Position numbers and translations under genes: made by a program. The notes below the pieces were generated by a model. The model saw only the letters and a list, made by a program, of their open reading frames with translations, was not told the origin of the DNA and searched no databases. From Massilia eurypsychrophila (GTDB lineage Bacteria; Pseudomonadota; Gammaproteobacteria; Burkholderiales; Burkholderiaceae_D): 64,000 nt of DNA. The DNA lies in the NCBI RefSeq assembly GCF_002760655.1, contig NZ_PDOC01000007.1, forward strand, positions 1 to 64,000, in the 5' to 3' direction. The first letter of the stretch is position 1. The number at the start of each line of letters is the position of its first letter. Below, one piece after another: positions 1 through 8,895 of the stretch.

Positions 1-1024
1 CGGTGGCGAGCGCGAGCTTGGCATCCCGACGGTGACGGATCGGCTGATCCAGCAAGCACTGCTCCAAGTGCTGCAACCAATTCTTGATCCCACATTTAGC
101 GAGCACAGTTATGGTTTCCGTCCGGGCCGACGTGCGCGGGACGCGGTACTTGCCGCCAGAGCGTTTGTCCAGTCAGGGCGGCGGGTCGTGGTGGATGTAG
201 ACCTGTCAAAGTTCTTTGACCGGGTCAACCATGACATCCTGATTGACCGCTTAAGGAAACGCATTGACGACGCTGGCGTGATCCGGCTGATCCGTGCCTA
301 TCTAAACAGCGGGATCATGGACCATGGCGTGGTGCAGTCGCGGCACGAAGGAACGCCGCAAGGTGGACCGCTGTCGCCGCTACTGGCCAACGTTCTGCTC
401 GATGAGGTGGACAAGGAACTGGAACGACGCGGCCATTGCTTCGCGCGCTACGCCGATGATGCGAACGTCTACGTTTGCAGCAAGCGCGCTGGCGAGCGGG
501 TGATGGCGCTGCTGCGGCGCTGTTATGCCAAGTTGCACCTCGTGGTCAATGAAAGCAAGAGCGCCGTCGCCAGCGCATTTGGTCGTAAGTTCCTCGGTTA
601 CAGTCTGTGGGTGGCAAAGGGGAAAGTGGTGAAGCTGAAGGTCGCGGACAAGCCGCTGGCAACATTTAAGCAGCGAATCCGCGAGCTAACGAAGCGTACT
701 GTTGGCCGCAGCATGCCGCAGATCGTTGAAAAGCTGCGCTCCTTGATGCTTGGCTGGAAGGGGTACTTCAAATTGGCGCAAACGCCGAAAGTCTGGCGGA
801 CACTCGATGAATGGCTGCGCCACAGGCTGAGAGCTATCCAGCTCAAGCATTGGAAGCGTGGGAAAACCATGTATCGGGAATTGTTGCAACTTGGTGCCAC
901 GCCGTTGGTCGCGCAACGAGTTGCAGCGAGTAGTACATGCTGGTGGCGAAACGCTGATCGGCTGCTGAAAACAGTCCTCACAATCGCCTACTTCGACCGA
1001 CTTGGCGTGCCCCGCCTGACTTAA
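1..1024 (+). CDS. ltrA: Group II intron reverse transcriptase/maturase (5' end outside window)
   Basis: Intron-encoded protein that splices its own group II intron RNA and reverse-transcribes it during retromobility. The reading frame is open to the left edge and begins in a GGERELGIPTVTDRL context typical of RT domain 1, so the N-terminus lies outside the window. Visible RT motifs are YGFRPGR, VDLSKFFDRVNHD, GTPQGGPLSPLLANVLL and the catalytic YADD box (FARYADD), followed by a maturase (domain X) region around LGWKGYFKLAQTPKVWRTLDEW. The protein ends at PRLT without an HNH endonuclease domain, as in endonuclease-less bacterial lineages. The intron ribozyme domains V and VI follow directly. 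Family certain; exact intron class not determined. Confidence 0.95.
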   Translation, partial: GGERELGIPTVTDRLIQQALLQVLQPILDPTFSEHSYGFRPGRRARDAVLAARAFVQSGRRVVVDVDLSKFFDRVNHDILIDRLRKRIDDAGVIRLIRAYLNSGIMDHGVVQSRHEGTPQGGPLSPLLANVLLDEVDKELERRGHCFARYADDANVYVCSKRAGERVMALLRRCYAKLHLVVNESKSAVASAFGRKFLGYSLWVAKGKVVKLKVADKPLATFKQRIRELTKRTVGRSMPQIVEKLRSLMLGWKGYFKLAQTPKVWRTLDEWLRHRLRAIQLKHWKRGKTMYRELLQLGATPLVAQRVAASSTCWWRNADRLLKTVLTIAYFDRLGVPRLT

Positions 1025-1037
1025 CCTCAACTACTCG

Positions 1038-1106
1038 AACCGCCCGGTGCGGACCCGCATGCCGGGTGGTGTGGCAGGGGAGCAGCTTTAATTAGCTGCC
1101 CCCTAT
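1038..1106 (+). ncRNA. Group II intron domains V and VI (3' end of the intron)
   Basis: A 34-nt domain V folds at 1038-1071: stem ACCGCCCGG (1039-1047) with CCGGGTGGT (1062-1070), a two-base bulge at 1060-1061, and a distal TGCG/CGCA hairpin. Domain VI is the hairpin at 1077-1103 (GGGG plus GCAGCT pairing with AGCTGC plus CCCC). The intron should end near 1106 at a CTAT sequence. This places the intron only about 20 bp beyond the stop codon of the membrane glycosyltransferase encoded on the other strand. The exact 3' splice site is inferred. Confidence 0.8.
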
Positions 1107-1127
1107 GCCGATCTGCAAAGTACACCC

Positions 1128-3206
1128 CTACTGCCGCTCGCCAATCGCAATCTCGCGAATGGCCAGCCCGAGCGTGCGCCCGTCCGTCGATGGCCCGATA
1201 TCCTTCGGCGCCACCGGGTGCGGCACCACGATCGTCAGCATGCGCAAGGTGCCGTCGCTGTCGACCGGCAGGCTGATTTCCTGCGGCGCGCTGGAGAGCT
1301 TGAAGGTCAGCTCGGCGCTGCCGGCGCGCAGGATGAACGGCGCCCCGACATTCGGGCCGAAAGCCTGCGCCTTCACCGCAAAATTGAAGCGCTTCGGCAA
1401 ATTCTCGCGGAAGTGGATCACCACCTGCTTGCCGTCGGACCAGCGGCCGAGCGACTCGCTGGCCGACAGGCCGTCGATGCGTTCGATCAGCGCGTCGCCG
1501 ATCGGGCGCACCAGGTCGGTCACGCCGATGGTGCGCCCGACCGGCGGCAGGCGCACCAGCGCGAAGTCGGCGGTGCGCACCACCGGCTCGATGCCGGCTG
1601 GCAGCGCATGGTCGCCGACCACCAGCAGCCACTTGTTGCGCAACGGGATCTGGTACTGTTCGATCGGCTGGCGCGGATCCGGCAGTTCAAGCACGCCGGC
1701 ATCCTTGTCGTCGATATGGAACTGCGTGCGCATCAGGTCGGCCACATTGGTGCCGGCCACGGTGATGTACTTGTGCTCGGCCTGCGGAACATACTTGTGG
1801 GCAAACTGTCCTGCCTTGTCGGCCGGGAACGGATTGACCAGCTGCGCCAGGTAGTGCGTCGAGCCGACCGCGCCGGCCGCCAGGCCGATCGGCACGGCGA
1901 TGAACAGGTACAGGTGCAGCGCCAGTTTCTTGCGGGCCACCCATAGCGCCAGAATCAGCAGGTTCAGCGCCACCAGCACCTGGCCCGGCCATTCGAGCAG
2001 CGAGATGGACGCGATGTCCGGACCGTCGACCATGTTGAGCGTGTAGTTCGGCAGCTTCACCAGTGCCAGCAGCAGCACGGCGGCCAGCAGCACGCCGATC
2101 AGCCACCTGAAGCGCGGACGCGTATGGTCGACCGGCTGGCGCAGCGGCGCCACCGCCAGCACCAGCAGCAGCGGGAAGGCGAACGAGTAGTAGCGCATGT
2201 GCAGGCGCACCCCTTCGATCGAGCCGGGGCCGGCCAGCGAGGCGGTGTAGGCGACCGTCATGGCGAACGCGGTGCCCATCATCAGCAGCAGGTACACCCG
2301 CAAGGTGCCCAGCTCGCCATCGAACTTGAGCTGCGACGGGCGCCATGGCAGCCGGTGCAGCAGCATCGCCAGCGGCAGCACGTACAGCACCGCCAGCGCC
2401 ATCAGGTGGCCGCGGGCGTTGATGAAGGCCGGGTTGAGCAGTGTCAAGGCCGAGCGGTGCACGGCGTTATTGGCCGAGCTGCCGTAGAAGTTGCCCACCA
2501 GCGCCAGCGCCGGCTCTCCGGCCAGCACGTAACCCAGGCCCAGCCGCACCGCCACCATCGCCAGCACGGCCAGCACAGCGGCCTGCACGGCCTCGCCGAT
2601 CCAGCCGGCGCGCCCGGCCTTGTTCCAGCGCGTGAACACGATGAACAGCAGCAGGGCCGGCAGCAGGAACAGCCCGTGCACCTTGACCAGGCTCATCACG
2701 CCGAGCAGGGCGCCGGTGGTCAGGCCATAGCGCGTGCTGCGCCAGTGGGCGTGGTTCAGCGCCACCCAACTGAGCAGCGCGAAGCCGAAGAAATACATCG
2801 CCTCGGGCATGAAGAAGGCGGTGTACATGTTCAGCGGCGCCAGCAGGGCGGTCAGCGCAATGGCCAGCGCCAGCGGCCGGCCGGCCAGGCGCCGCGCCAC
2901 CAGGTAGACGAACGGCGCCGCGGCGACGTAGAACAGGGCGTTGAGAACGCGCGCGCAGTCGAGGAACTGGTCGCCGCAGGCATTGGTCGAGCGGAACAGC
3001 CACAGGTACAGGTAGGACGGCACGATCGCCTCGCCAAGCGGCGTCAGCCGTGAGTATTTGCTGTAGTACCACTCGTCGGCGAACAGCGCCGGGCTCAGGT
3101 CGAGGTTGCGCTGCAGCAGGTAGAACATCGTCAGCAGCATGGCGCCGAACAGGGCGAGTTCCCAGGCGTGTTGCCGGAGTTTGGTGGACAGCGGTGTTGG
3201 TGTCAT
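1128..3206 (-). CDS. Multi-pass membrane glycosyltransferase (GT39-like / Gtr-type)
   Basis: Protein of 692 aa. The N-terminal two thirds contain roughly ten or more hydrophobic segments, starting with LALFGAMLLTMFYLL. An acidic ADEWYYSKYSR motif follows the first segment, where GT-C enzymes of the GT39/GT83 type keep their catalytic acidic loop. The C-terminal about 200 residues are soluble and probably periplasmic. Its start codon overlaps the GtrA stop (ATGA), and gtrA itself overlaps a GtrB-like gene. By analogy with phage-type gtrABC modules it would be the enzyme that moves a sugar from undecaprenyl phosphate to a surface glycan in the periplasm. Fold and location are well supported; donor and acceptor are unknown. 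Confidence 0.75.
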   Translation of the reverse strand: MTPTPLSTKLRQHAWELALFGAMLLTMFYLLQRNLDLSPALFADEWYYSKYSRLTPLGEAIVPSYLYLWLFRSTNACGDQFLDCARVLNALFYVAAAPFVYLVARRLAGRPLALAIALTALLAPLNMYTAFFMPEAMYFFGFALLSWVALNHAHWRSTRYGLTTGALLGVMSLVKVHGLFLLPALLLFIVFTRWNKAGRAGWIGEAVQAAVLAVLAMVAVRLGLGYVLAGEPALALVGNFYGSSANNAVHRSALTLLNPAFINARGHLMALAVLYVLPLAMLLHRLPWRPSQLKFDGELGTLRVYLLLMMGTAFAMTVAYTASLAGPGSIEGVRLHMRYYSFAFPLLLVLAVAPLRQPVDHTRPRFRWLIGVLLAAVLLLALVKLPNYTLNMVDGPDIASISLLEWPGQVLVALNLLILALWVARKKLALHLYLFIAVPIGLAAGAVGSTHYLAQLVNPFPADKAGQFAHKYVPQAEHKYITVAGTNVADLMRTQFHIDDKDAGVLELPDPRQPIEQYQIPLRNKWLLVVGDHALPAGIEPVVRTADFALVRLPPVGRTIGVTDLVRPIGDALIERIDGLSASESLGRWSDGKQVVIHFRENLPKRFNFAVKAQAFGPNVGAPFILRAGSAELTFKLSSAPQEISLPVDSDGTLRMLTIVVPHPVAPKDIGPSTDGRTLGLAIREIAIGERQ

Positions 3207-3580
3207 TTGAAGATCCAGAATTTGCCCAGCAAGAAACTGTTGACGGCAACCAGCGGCAGCGAGATCAGCTTGCCGGCCAGCGCCAGGTCGAACGTCGTAG
3301 CGGCCAGCGCCACGCAGCCGAGGGTGAGCAGGTAATTGAGCACCACCAGGCAGGCGTAGCGCCCGAGGCTGGCGCCGCTGGTGACACTGTCGAAGGTGAC
3401 CTTGGCGTGGTACACGTAGTTGACCGCCAGGCCGGCGCCGAAGCCGCAGGTAGTGGCAGTGGCGTAATGGTAGCCGAGCGAAACCAGCAGCTGCATGACG
3501 CCGATGTCGACCAGCGCGCTGAGCACGCCGCCGGTGATGAACAGCACGACCTGGCGGCGATGGGTCAGCAGACTACGCAT
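3203..3580 (-). CDS. gtrA: GtrA-like flippase family protein
   Basis: Small membrane protein of 125 aa with four hydrophobic segments (VVLFITGGVLSALVDIGVMQLLV, TTCGFGAGLAVNYVYH, YACLVVLNYLLTLGCVAL and a last one ending at SFLLGKFWIFK), the GtrA/DPMS size and pattern. GtrA proteins are thought to flip undecaprenyl-phosphate-linked sugars made by GtrB. It overlaps the upstream GT2 gene by 8 bp and the downstream membrane glycosyltransferase by 4 bp, so translational coupling is likely. Confidence 0.85.
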   Translation of the reverse strand: MRSLLTHRRQVVLFITGGVLSALVDIGVMQLLVSLGYHYATATTCGFGAGLAVNYVYHAKVTFDSVTSGASLGRYACLVVLNYLLTLGCVALAATTFDLALAGKLISLPLVAVNSFLLGKFWIFK

Positions 3581-4541
3581 TGTGCTTGCGAAACAGCGTC
3601 TTGGTATGGATCGGGCGGCGCGGCACCGAGGCGATGTCGTAGGCGAGGAAGGCGAGGATCAGCTGGGTGCCCATGATCAGCGGCAGGGCCGCCACCATCA
3701 CCGTGCCGGCCGGCGTGACCATGTCGTGGCGCATCGAATAGAGCCAGTGGCTGATGCCGTAGATCGAGCCGAACAGCACCATCGCCACGCCCAGCGGCAG
3801 TTCGATCGAGGCGAGCGACATGTTGCGCAGGTAGTAGTTGTAGAACAGCCGCTTGAAAAAGTTGCGCACGTGCTTGGCGGCGAACTCGGTGACGATGCGC
3901 GAGATCTTCAGGTTGCTCACTTCGTCGCCGTACACCGCGTCCATCGGCACGTCGACCACCACCGCGCGCAAGGTGTTCAGGCGAAACAGCATGTCGGTCT
4001 CGAAGAAGTAGCGCCGGCTGATGCGCGCGAACGGCAAGCGCCGCGCGGCGTCGGCGTGGATCGCGGTAAAGCCGTTGGTCGGATCGAACAGGTCCCAGTA
4101 GCCGGACGACAATTTGGTCATCAAGGACAGCACGGCGTTGCCGATCAGGCGCAGCGGCGGCATGCTGCCGATCTGCTCGAGGTCGTAGAAGCGGTTGCCC
4201 TTGGTGTAATCGGCCTCGCCTTCGAGGATCGGCGCGACGAAGCGCGGGATCAGGTTGCTGTCCATCTGGCCGTCGCCGTCGACCTTGACGATCACTTCGG
4301 CGCCGTCGGCGATCGCAGCGGCGTAGCCGGTCATCACGGCGCCGCCGACGCCCTGGTTTTCCTTGTGCTCGAGCACCGTCACGCGCGGGTCGGCGCACTC
4401 GGCGCGCACCAGCGCGCCGGACTGGTCAGGACAGAGGTCGTCGACCACGTAGATGCGTTGCACCTCAGGGCCGATCGCGGCGATCACGCCCAGGATGTGG
4501 CGCGTGACGCGGTAGCAGGGGATGACGACGGCGATGGTCAT
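3573..4541 (-). CDS. Family 2 glycosyltransferase, GtrB-like (undecaprenyl-phosphate glycosyltransferase)
   Basis: About 322 aa from the ATG at 4541; an in-frame ATG 33 bp further upstream (4574) is possible but adds an unconserved leader. The sequence opens with the GT2 signature MTIAVVIPCYRVTRHI, then YVVDDLCPDQSG and the nucleotide/metal motif VKVDGDGQMD. Two hydrophobic C-terminal helices (around PLGVAMVLFGSIYGISHW and PLIMGTQLILAFLAYDI) match the GtrB/DPM1-type topology. Expected reaction: nucleotide-sugar plus undecaprenyl phosphate gives a lipid-linked sugar on the cytoplasmic face, to be flipped by the adjacent GtrA. The sugar is not predictable here. Confidence 0.85.
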   Translation of the reverse strand: MTIAVVIPCYRVTRHILGVIAAIGPEVQRIYVVDDLCPDQSGALVRAECADPRVTVLEHKENQGVGGAVMTGYAAAIADGAEVIVKVDGDGQMDSNLIPRFVAPILEGEADYTKGNRFYDLEQIGSMPPLRLIGNAVLSLMTKLSSGYWDLFDPTNGFTAIHADAARRLPFARISRRYFFETDMLFRLNTLRAVVVDVPMDAVYGDEVSNLKISRIVTEFAAKHVRNFFKRLFYNYYLRNMSLASIELPLGVAMVLFGSIYGISHWLYSMRHDMVTPAGTVMVAALPLIMGTQLILAFLAYDIASVPRRPIHTKTLFRKHNA

Positions 4542-4609
4542 GGATGGCTCGGTTTGGCGTGTTCTAGGTAACAAGATTAATAGAGTGGCAATATGCAGTG
4601 TAGGTCAAA

Positions 4610-7519
4610 TCAGCGCTGCGAGGCAAGGCTGGCGGGCACTTCGCGGTACCACTGCCCGCCCAGCACGGCGCGCAGCAGCTGCGCCGCGCTCTCGCTCCAG
4701 GTCAGCCACGGCATGCCGGTCGAGACAGGCGCGGCGCCGTCGCGGTGCAGCGCCAGCCAGCTCTCCAGCGCGCGCGCCAGGTCGTCCGCTTCGAGGCCGC
4801 TGAAGTAGCGCGCGTGCTCGCCGGCCACTTCGCGAAACACCGGCAGTTCGCGCGCGATGATCGGGATGCCGTGCTGCGCCGCCTCGATCAGCGGCAGGCC
4901 GAAGCCTTCGCCTTCGGAGGCGGCCAGCAGGGCGGCCGAGCGGCGGTACAGTTCGAGCAGCATCTCATCGGACACGCCGGGCAGCCAGAACAGGCGCTGG
5001 CCTTTTTCCGGGTGCGCGTGCATGCGCCCGGCCAGTTCGTCGACCATCCAGCCCTGCTTGCCGACGACGACCAGGTTGGCGTCGACGCCGCGCTGCCACA
5101 GCAGGTCGAGCGCGGCGAGCGCCTGGCGTTGGCCCTTGCGCGGCTCGAGCGTGCCGACCATCAGGAAGCTCGGGCGCGCCGACACCGCCTCGAACACCTC
5201 GGCCGCATTCGGCGGCAAGCCGGTGCTCGGCGCGCTGGCGTCGATGTCGGCGCCGAGGTGGAAGTAGCCGATCTGCAGCGGCGTCAGGCGGCGCGGGCCG
5301 TTCTCGCGCAGCCAGTCGGCCAGTTCGTCGGCCACCGCGCGCGAGATGCAGACGACGCCGTCGGCCACCGCCGCCACGGTGCCGATGTATTCCTTGAAAT
5401 AGCGCTCGGTCCCGAACGGGAACACTTCCGGGCGCAGCACCGGCAGCAGGTCGTACATGACGAAGTGGATCTCGACGCCCAGTTCGCGCATCGCCTGCAG
5501 GCAGCCGTGGTTTTGCGTGGTGCCGTTGGTGAACAGGTCGAGGCCGAGGAACAGGTCGCCGCGGCGCAGTTCGAGCGGCGCGTCTTCCAGCGCCAGCGCC
5601 GGCGCGCCGACCATCTCCATGGCGAAGCGGCGCGCGTACAGGTAGCCGCGGTTGCCGCCATGGCTGTACACCGGCTCGATGCGAAAGCCCGCCGGCGGAG
5701 CGGCGATCATCGCCAGCAGCACGCTGCGCACCACGCGCTGGATGCCGGTCTTCAGGTCCGACTGCACCAGCGCCGAAATGTCGACGAACAGCTGGCGCGG
5801 CGCCTGCGGCGGCAGGTTGTGCGCCACCGCGCTGGCCGTCTCGATCAGTTCGCGCTCGCCGCCGTCGCCGCCCAATGCGCCAAGCGCGTCGAGCAGGCGC
5901 CGGTAGTGGCGCTGCGGGTCGGCCGCGCTGGCCTGCTCGATGGCCGCGGCCATCGCCGCGCCGGCGCGCGCCGGCGCATGCTGCTCTTGCATGAAGGCGC
6001 GCGCGCGCTCGCTGTAACGTTCGCGCAGCGCCGGGTCGGCATGCAGGCGCTCGAGCGCGGCGCCCAGCTGGTCGCGGCCAAACAAGTCGTCGATCTTGAG
6101 CAGCACGTCGTCCGCTATTTCGGCGCTCGAGCCGTGCGCGTTGACGATGGTCGGCGCGCCGTGCAGCAGGCAGTCGAGCACCGCCGCCGACGTCTCGCCG
6201 CGCGTGTGCGAACGCAGCTGCACCGCGCAGTCGCTGGCGGCGGCGTAGTCGGCATACGTTTCGGCGCTGACAAACCCGGTCATCGTCACGCGCCCCTTGG
6301 CGGTACTGGCCTGGATCGTGCGCTCAAGCGCGGCGCCGTACGGCCCCGGATCGTTTTCGCCGACGAACACTAGCCGGCAGCGCGGGTCGGCGCCAAGCTT
6401 GGAGGCGAGGAAGGCGTCGAGCAGTTCGGCATTGAGCTTGGTGCGACCGAGCATGCCGAAGCTGCACACCAGGTACTGGTCGGCGCCGATGCCGAGGCGC
6501 GCGCGGGCGGCCTCGCGCTGCGGCGCCTGGTGCAGGCCGCGCAGCAGCGGCACCGTCAGCCAGCCGGACGCCGCCTGCGGCCCGTACCAGTGGCGCGCCA
6601 GGTCCTTGGAAAACTCCGAATGGACGATGACGCCAGCGGCGTGATCGAGCACGCCCTTGTTGAGCGGGTACTTCCAGATCGACGGGTTGCGGCCGATGCG
6701 CTGCAGGTCCGCCAGGCCCGTGTAGCCGTGCGACTCGTACATCGCGCGCAGGTAGCCTTGCGTCAGGTAGCCGTCGGTCTCCAGGTTGTCGAGCACGCCG
6801 GAGAGGAAGAAGTCGTGCAGCACGACGACGCCGCGATGGCGGCGAATCAGCTCGAACATGTGGCGGTGCACGCCCGAATTGCCGAAGTGGTAAACGACGC
6901 GGTCAAACTCGCCGCCGTGTTCTTCGAACCAGGCCAGCTGGCGCAGCGGATAGCCGGCTGTCGCCAGCGGCGCGCCGACCTCGGGCTGGTCGACGATCAG
7001 TTCGACGTCGTAGAAGCGCGCCAGCTCGGGAATCAGTTCGGCGCTGTAGTCGGCGATGCCGGAATGCTGCGGCGGCAGCGGCGAGACGTACGCCAGGCGC
7101 GGGCGCGCCGGCACTTCCGCTGCGGCCGCGCGCCTGGCGGCTGCCTGCAGCTGCGGCCACGGGTCGGCGCCGTGTTCGATTGCGCCGATGCTGGCGAAGG
7201 CGGCGCCGGCGTCGTCGCCGGCATGCGGCGCATACACCAGGTCCGGCTCGAGCGCGGCGAGGAAGTGCTGGCGCAGCGCCGCCGCCGCGCCCTGGCGCCA
7301 GCTGCCGCTGCCGGCCGGCGTCTGGTAGGCGACGATGCGCTGGCGCGCCAGCAGGTCGCCGAACGCGGCCTGCATCTGCTCGTACTGTTCGCCCGGTTGC
7401 GCCGCGAACGCCACCCACACCTCATGCGCGCCGGCGCTGCGCGCGATCTGGCGCACGCCGTCGAGCAGGAGGGGATCGAGGGCGAGGGCGCCCGGATCGA
7501 GGTCGATGACGATACGCAT
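4610..7519 (-). CDS. Giant tandem glycosyltransferase (two GT4-type modules)
   Basis: About 969 aa. The start is set at the ATG at 7519 (MRIVIDLDPGALALD), 3 bp after the stop of the FkbM gene; the longer open frame upstream lies inside that gene. Module 1 (about residues 120-510) carries PRLAYVSPLPPQHSGIADYS and an E-rich C-terminal Rossmann half (LVFVGENDPGPYG). Module 2 (about 570-960) carries VDISALVQSDLKTGIQRVVR, FLMVGTLEPRKGQ and ASEGEGFGLPLIEAAQHG, the GT4 nucleotide-sugar binding motif. Two transferases in one chain usually add successive residues of an O-antigen or exopolysaccharide. It lies in the operon of the Wzm/Wzt exporter. Sugar specificity is unknown. Confidence 0.85.
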   Translation of the reverse strand: MRIVIDLDPGALALDPLLLDGVRQIARSAGAHEVWVAFAAQPGEQYEQMQAAFGDLLARQRIVAYQTPAGSGSWRQGAAAALRQHFLAALEPDLVYAPHAGDDAGAAFASIGAIEHGADPWPQLQAAARRAAAAEVPARPRLAYVSPLPPQHSGIADYSAELIPELARFYDVELIVDQPEVGAPLATAGYPLRQLAWFEEHGGEFDRVVYHFGNSGVHRHMFELIRRHRGVVVLHDFFLSGVLDNLETDGYLTQGYLRAMYESHGYTGLADLQRIGRNPSIWKYPLNKGVLDHAAGVIVHSEFSKDLARHWYGPQAASGWLTVPLLRGLHQAPQREAARARLGIGADQYLVCSFGMLGRTKLNAELLDAFLASKLGADPRCRLVFVGENDPGPYGAALERTIQASTAKGRVTMTGFVSAETYADYAAASDCAVQLRSHTRGETSAAVLDCLLHGAPTIVNAHGSSAEIADDVLLKIDDLFGRDQLGAALERLHADPALRERYSERARAFMQEQHAPARAGAAMAAAIEQASAADPQRHYRRLLDALGALGGDGGERELIETASAVAHNLPPQAPRQLFVDISALVQSDLKTGIQRVVRSVLLAMIAAPPAGFRIEPVYSHGGNRGYLYARRFAMEMVGAPALALEDAPLELRRGDLFLGLDLFTNGTTQNHGCLQAMRELGVEIHFVMYDLLPVLRPEVFPFGTERYFKEYIGTVAAVADGVVCISRAVADELADWLRENGPRRLTPLQIGYFHLGADIDASAPSTGLPPNAAEVFEAVSARPSFLMVGTLEPRKGQRQALAALDLLWQRGVDANLVVVGKQGWMVDELAGRMHAHPEKGQRLFWLPGVSDEMLLELYRRSAALLAASEGEGFGLPLIEAAQHGIPIIARELPVFREVAGEHARYFSGLEADDLARALESWLALHRDGAAPVSTGMPWLTWSESAAQLLRAVLGGQWYREVPASLASQR

Positions 7520-7521
7520 GT

Positions 7522-8895
7522 TCAAGTGCCTGGTGTGAGATTGCTGCGGGCCCGTTTCAGGTCCGCCAGTACAGTGCGCGCCGAGACGGGCAGGGCGCGA
7601 ATGTGCTCGGGCAGCTGCGCTTCGGCGCTGCCCGGTTCCGGCGTGGCGTGCTTGATGCCGGCCAGCGTCACCGACACTTTCCTCGCCACCCACGGCGCGC
7701 GCTGCAGTATCGGCAGCAGCAGGCGGCGCATGCGCTCGCTGGCGGTAACGCGCGCGACGATTTCGCGCAGCAGGGCGCCGCGGCGCGCCAGATGCACCAC
7801 CGTGCCGGTCAGGCGCAGCGGCCGCGTCATCCGCCACGAGGTACTGTTCGACATGGCCTTGACCGTCGCTTCGAGCTCGCGCGCCCAGACGGCGACGCGC
7901 TCGGCGTTGAATTTCGCCTGGTACAGCGCCTCGGCCAGCTGCTCGCTCTTGGCGCCCAACTCGGCGATCTGCTGCAGCGCCTCGTCGTGCCGCACGGCCG
8001 CGGCGTCAGCATCCTGCGCGGCCTTTTGCGCCGTCTCGGCGGCGGCCTTGACGGCTGCCGCTTCGCGCACTGCCGCTTCGGCGGCGGCGCGCTGGGCGGC
8101 GGCGCTGGCGGTCGAACTGGCCGCTTCGGCCTCGCCGGCGGCAACTGCCGCGCGCCGTTCGATCTGCGCCTGCGCGACGGCTGCGTCCTTGTCGGCCCAG
8201 GCGCGCGTGGTGTGGTACGAGATGAAGTTGTCGAACACGTTCGGCTGGTTTGACAGCACGGCGCCAAGTTCGGCGTGTTCGCGCGCGACGTAGTAGCGGT
8301 TCAGTCCATCGAACCAGGCAAAGTCGTAGCCGTGCGCCGTCACCAGCGGCTCCCAGGTGGCGTGGTTGGTCTCGCGGCTGTTCGGCAGCGTCGCCTCGAC
8401 CACCAGGATCCACGGGCGCCAGCGCTGCAGGTCCATGCCCTGCAGGACCTCGCCCTCGAAGCCTTCGACGTCGATCTTGAGGAAGTGGATCTCGCCCGTC
8501 ACGTGCTCGGCGCAGATCGACGCCAGCGTGCGCACCGGCACCGTGATCTCGCTGACGGCGTAGCCTTCGGCGCGGTGCGCTTCGGCCACCGTGGCTTGCG
8601 GCGAGGCCCAGCCGTTCACCGCCGGCACGTCGTACAGGGTCAGGCTGCCGTGGGCGGCGCCGGCGGCGACGGCCAGGTTGATGTCGCGCGGGCGCTGCTC
8701 GTCAAATAGCTGGGCAAACGCCGGCAGCGGCTCGATGTTGATGCCGTGCCAGCCGGCGTCGTAGAACGCCTTCGTCACCGAATGGTCGACCGGATCGTTG
8801 GCGCCGGCGTCGATGTAGAAGCCGTTGGCAACGTGGCCGAGGGCGCGCCACAGCAGCACATCCTCGAAGTTCTGCGCGTAAGAAATCAGTTTCAT
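7522..8895 (-). CDS. FkbM-family methyltransferase with C-terminal coiled coil
   Basis: About 457 aa. The start at 8895 (MKLISYAQNFEDVLLWRAL) overlaps the upstream wzt-like stop as ATGA; the longer open frame to 9480 is a shadow of that gene. The methyltransferase part (1-240) has YIDAGANDPVDHSVTKAFYDAGW (SAM-binding region) and HFLKIDVEGFEGEVLQG, the FkbM signature. Residues about 255-345 form a long Ala/Glu-rich, probably coiled-coil stretch, followed by MSNSTSWRMTRPLR, a motif seen at the end of O-antigen-associated proteins. FkbM domains O-methylate sugars or other small groups. In ABC-dependent O-antigen systems such modification, often by a coiled-coil protein, can terminate the chain; that role is inference. 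Confidence 0.85.
   Translation of the reverse strand: MKLISYAQNFEDVLLWRALGHVANGFYIDAGANDPVDHSVTKAFYDAGWHGINIEPLPAFAQLFDEQRPRDINLAVAAGAAHGSLTLYDVPAVNGWASPQATVAEAHRAEGYAVSEITVPVRTLASICAEHVTGEIHFLKIDVEGFEGEVLQGMDLQRWRPWILVVEATLPNSRETNHATWEPLVTAHGYDFAWFDGLNRYYVAREHAELGAVLSNQPNVFDNFISYHTTRAWADKDAAVAQAQIERRAAVAAGEAEAASSTASAAAQRAAAEAAVREAAAVKAAAETAQKAAQDADAAAVRHDEALQQIAELGAKSEQLAEALYQAKFNAERVAVWARELEATVKAMSNSTSWRMTRPLRLTGTVVHLARRGALLREIVARVTASERMRRLLLPILQRAPWVARKVSVTLAGIKHATPEPGSAEAQLPEHIRALPVSARTVLADLKRARSNLTPGT

Noticed and set aside
4610-7837. Longer start (7837) for the tandem glycosyltransferase
   Set aside because: The extra N-terminus lies inside the FkbM gene and is a low-complexity Ala/Arg shadow; MRIVIDL at 7519 directly follows that gene's stop.
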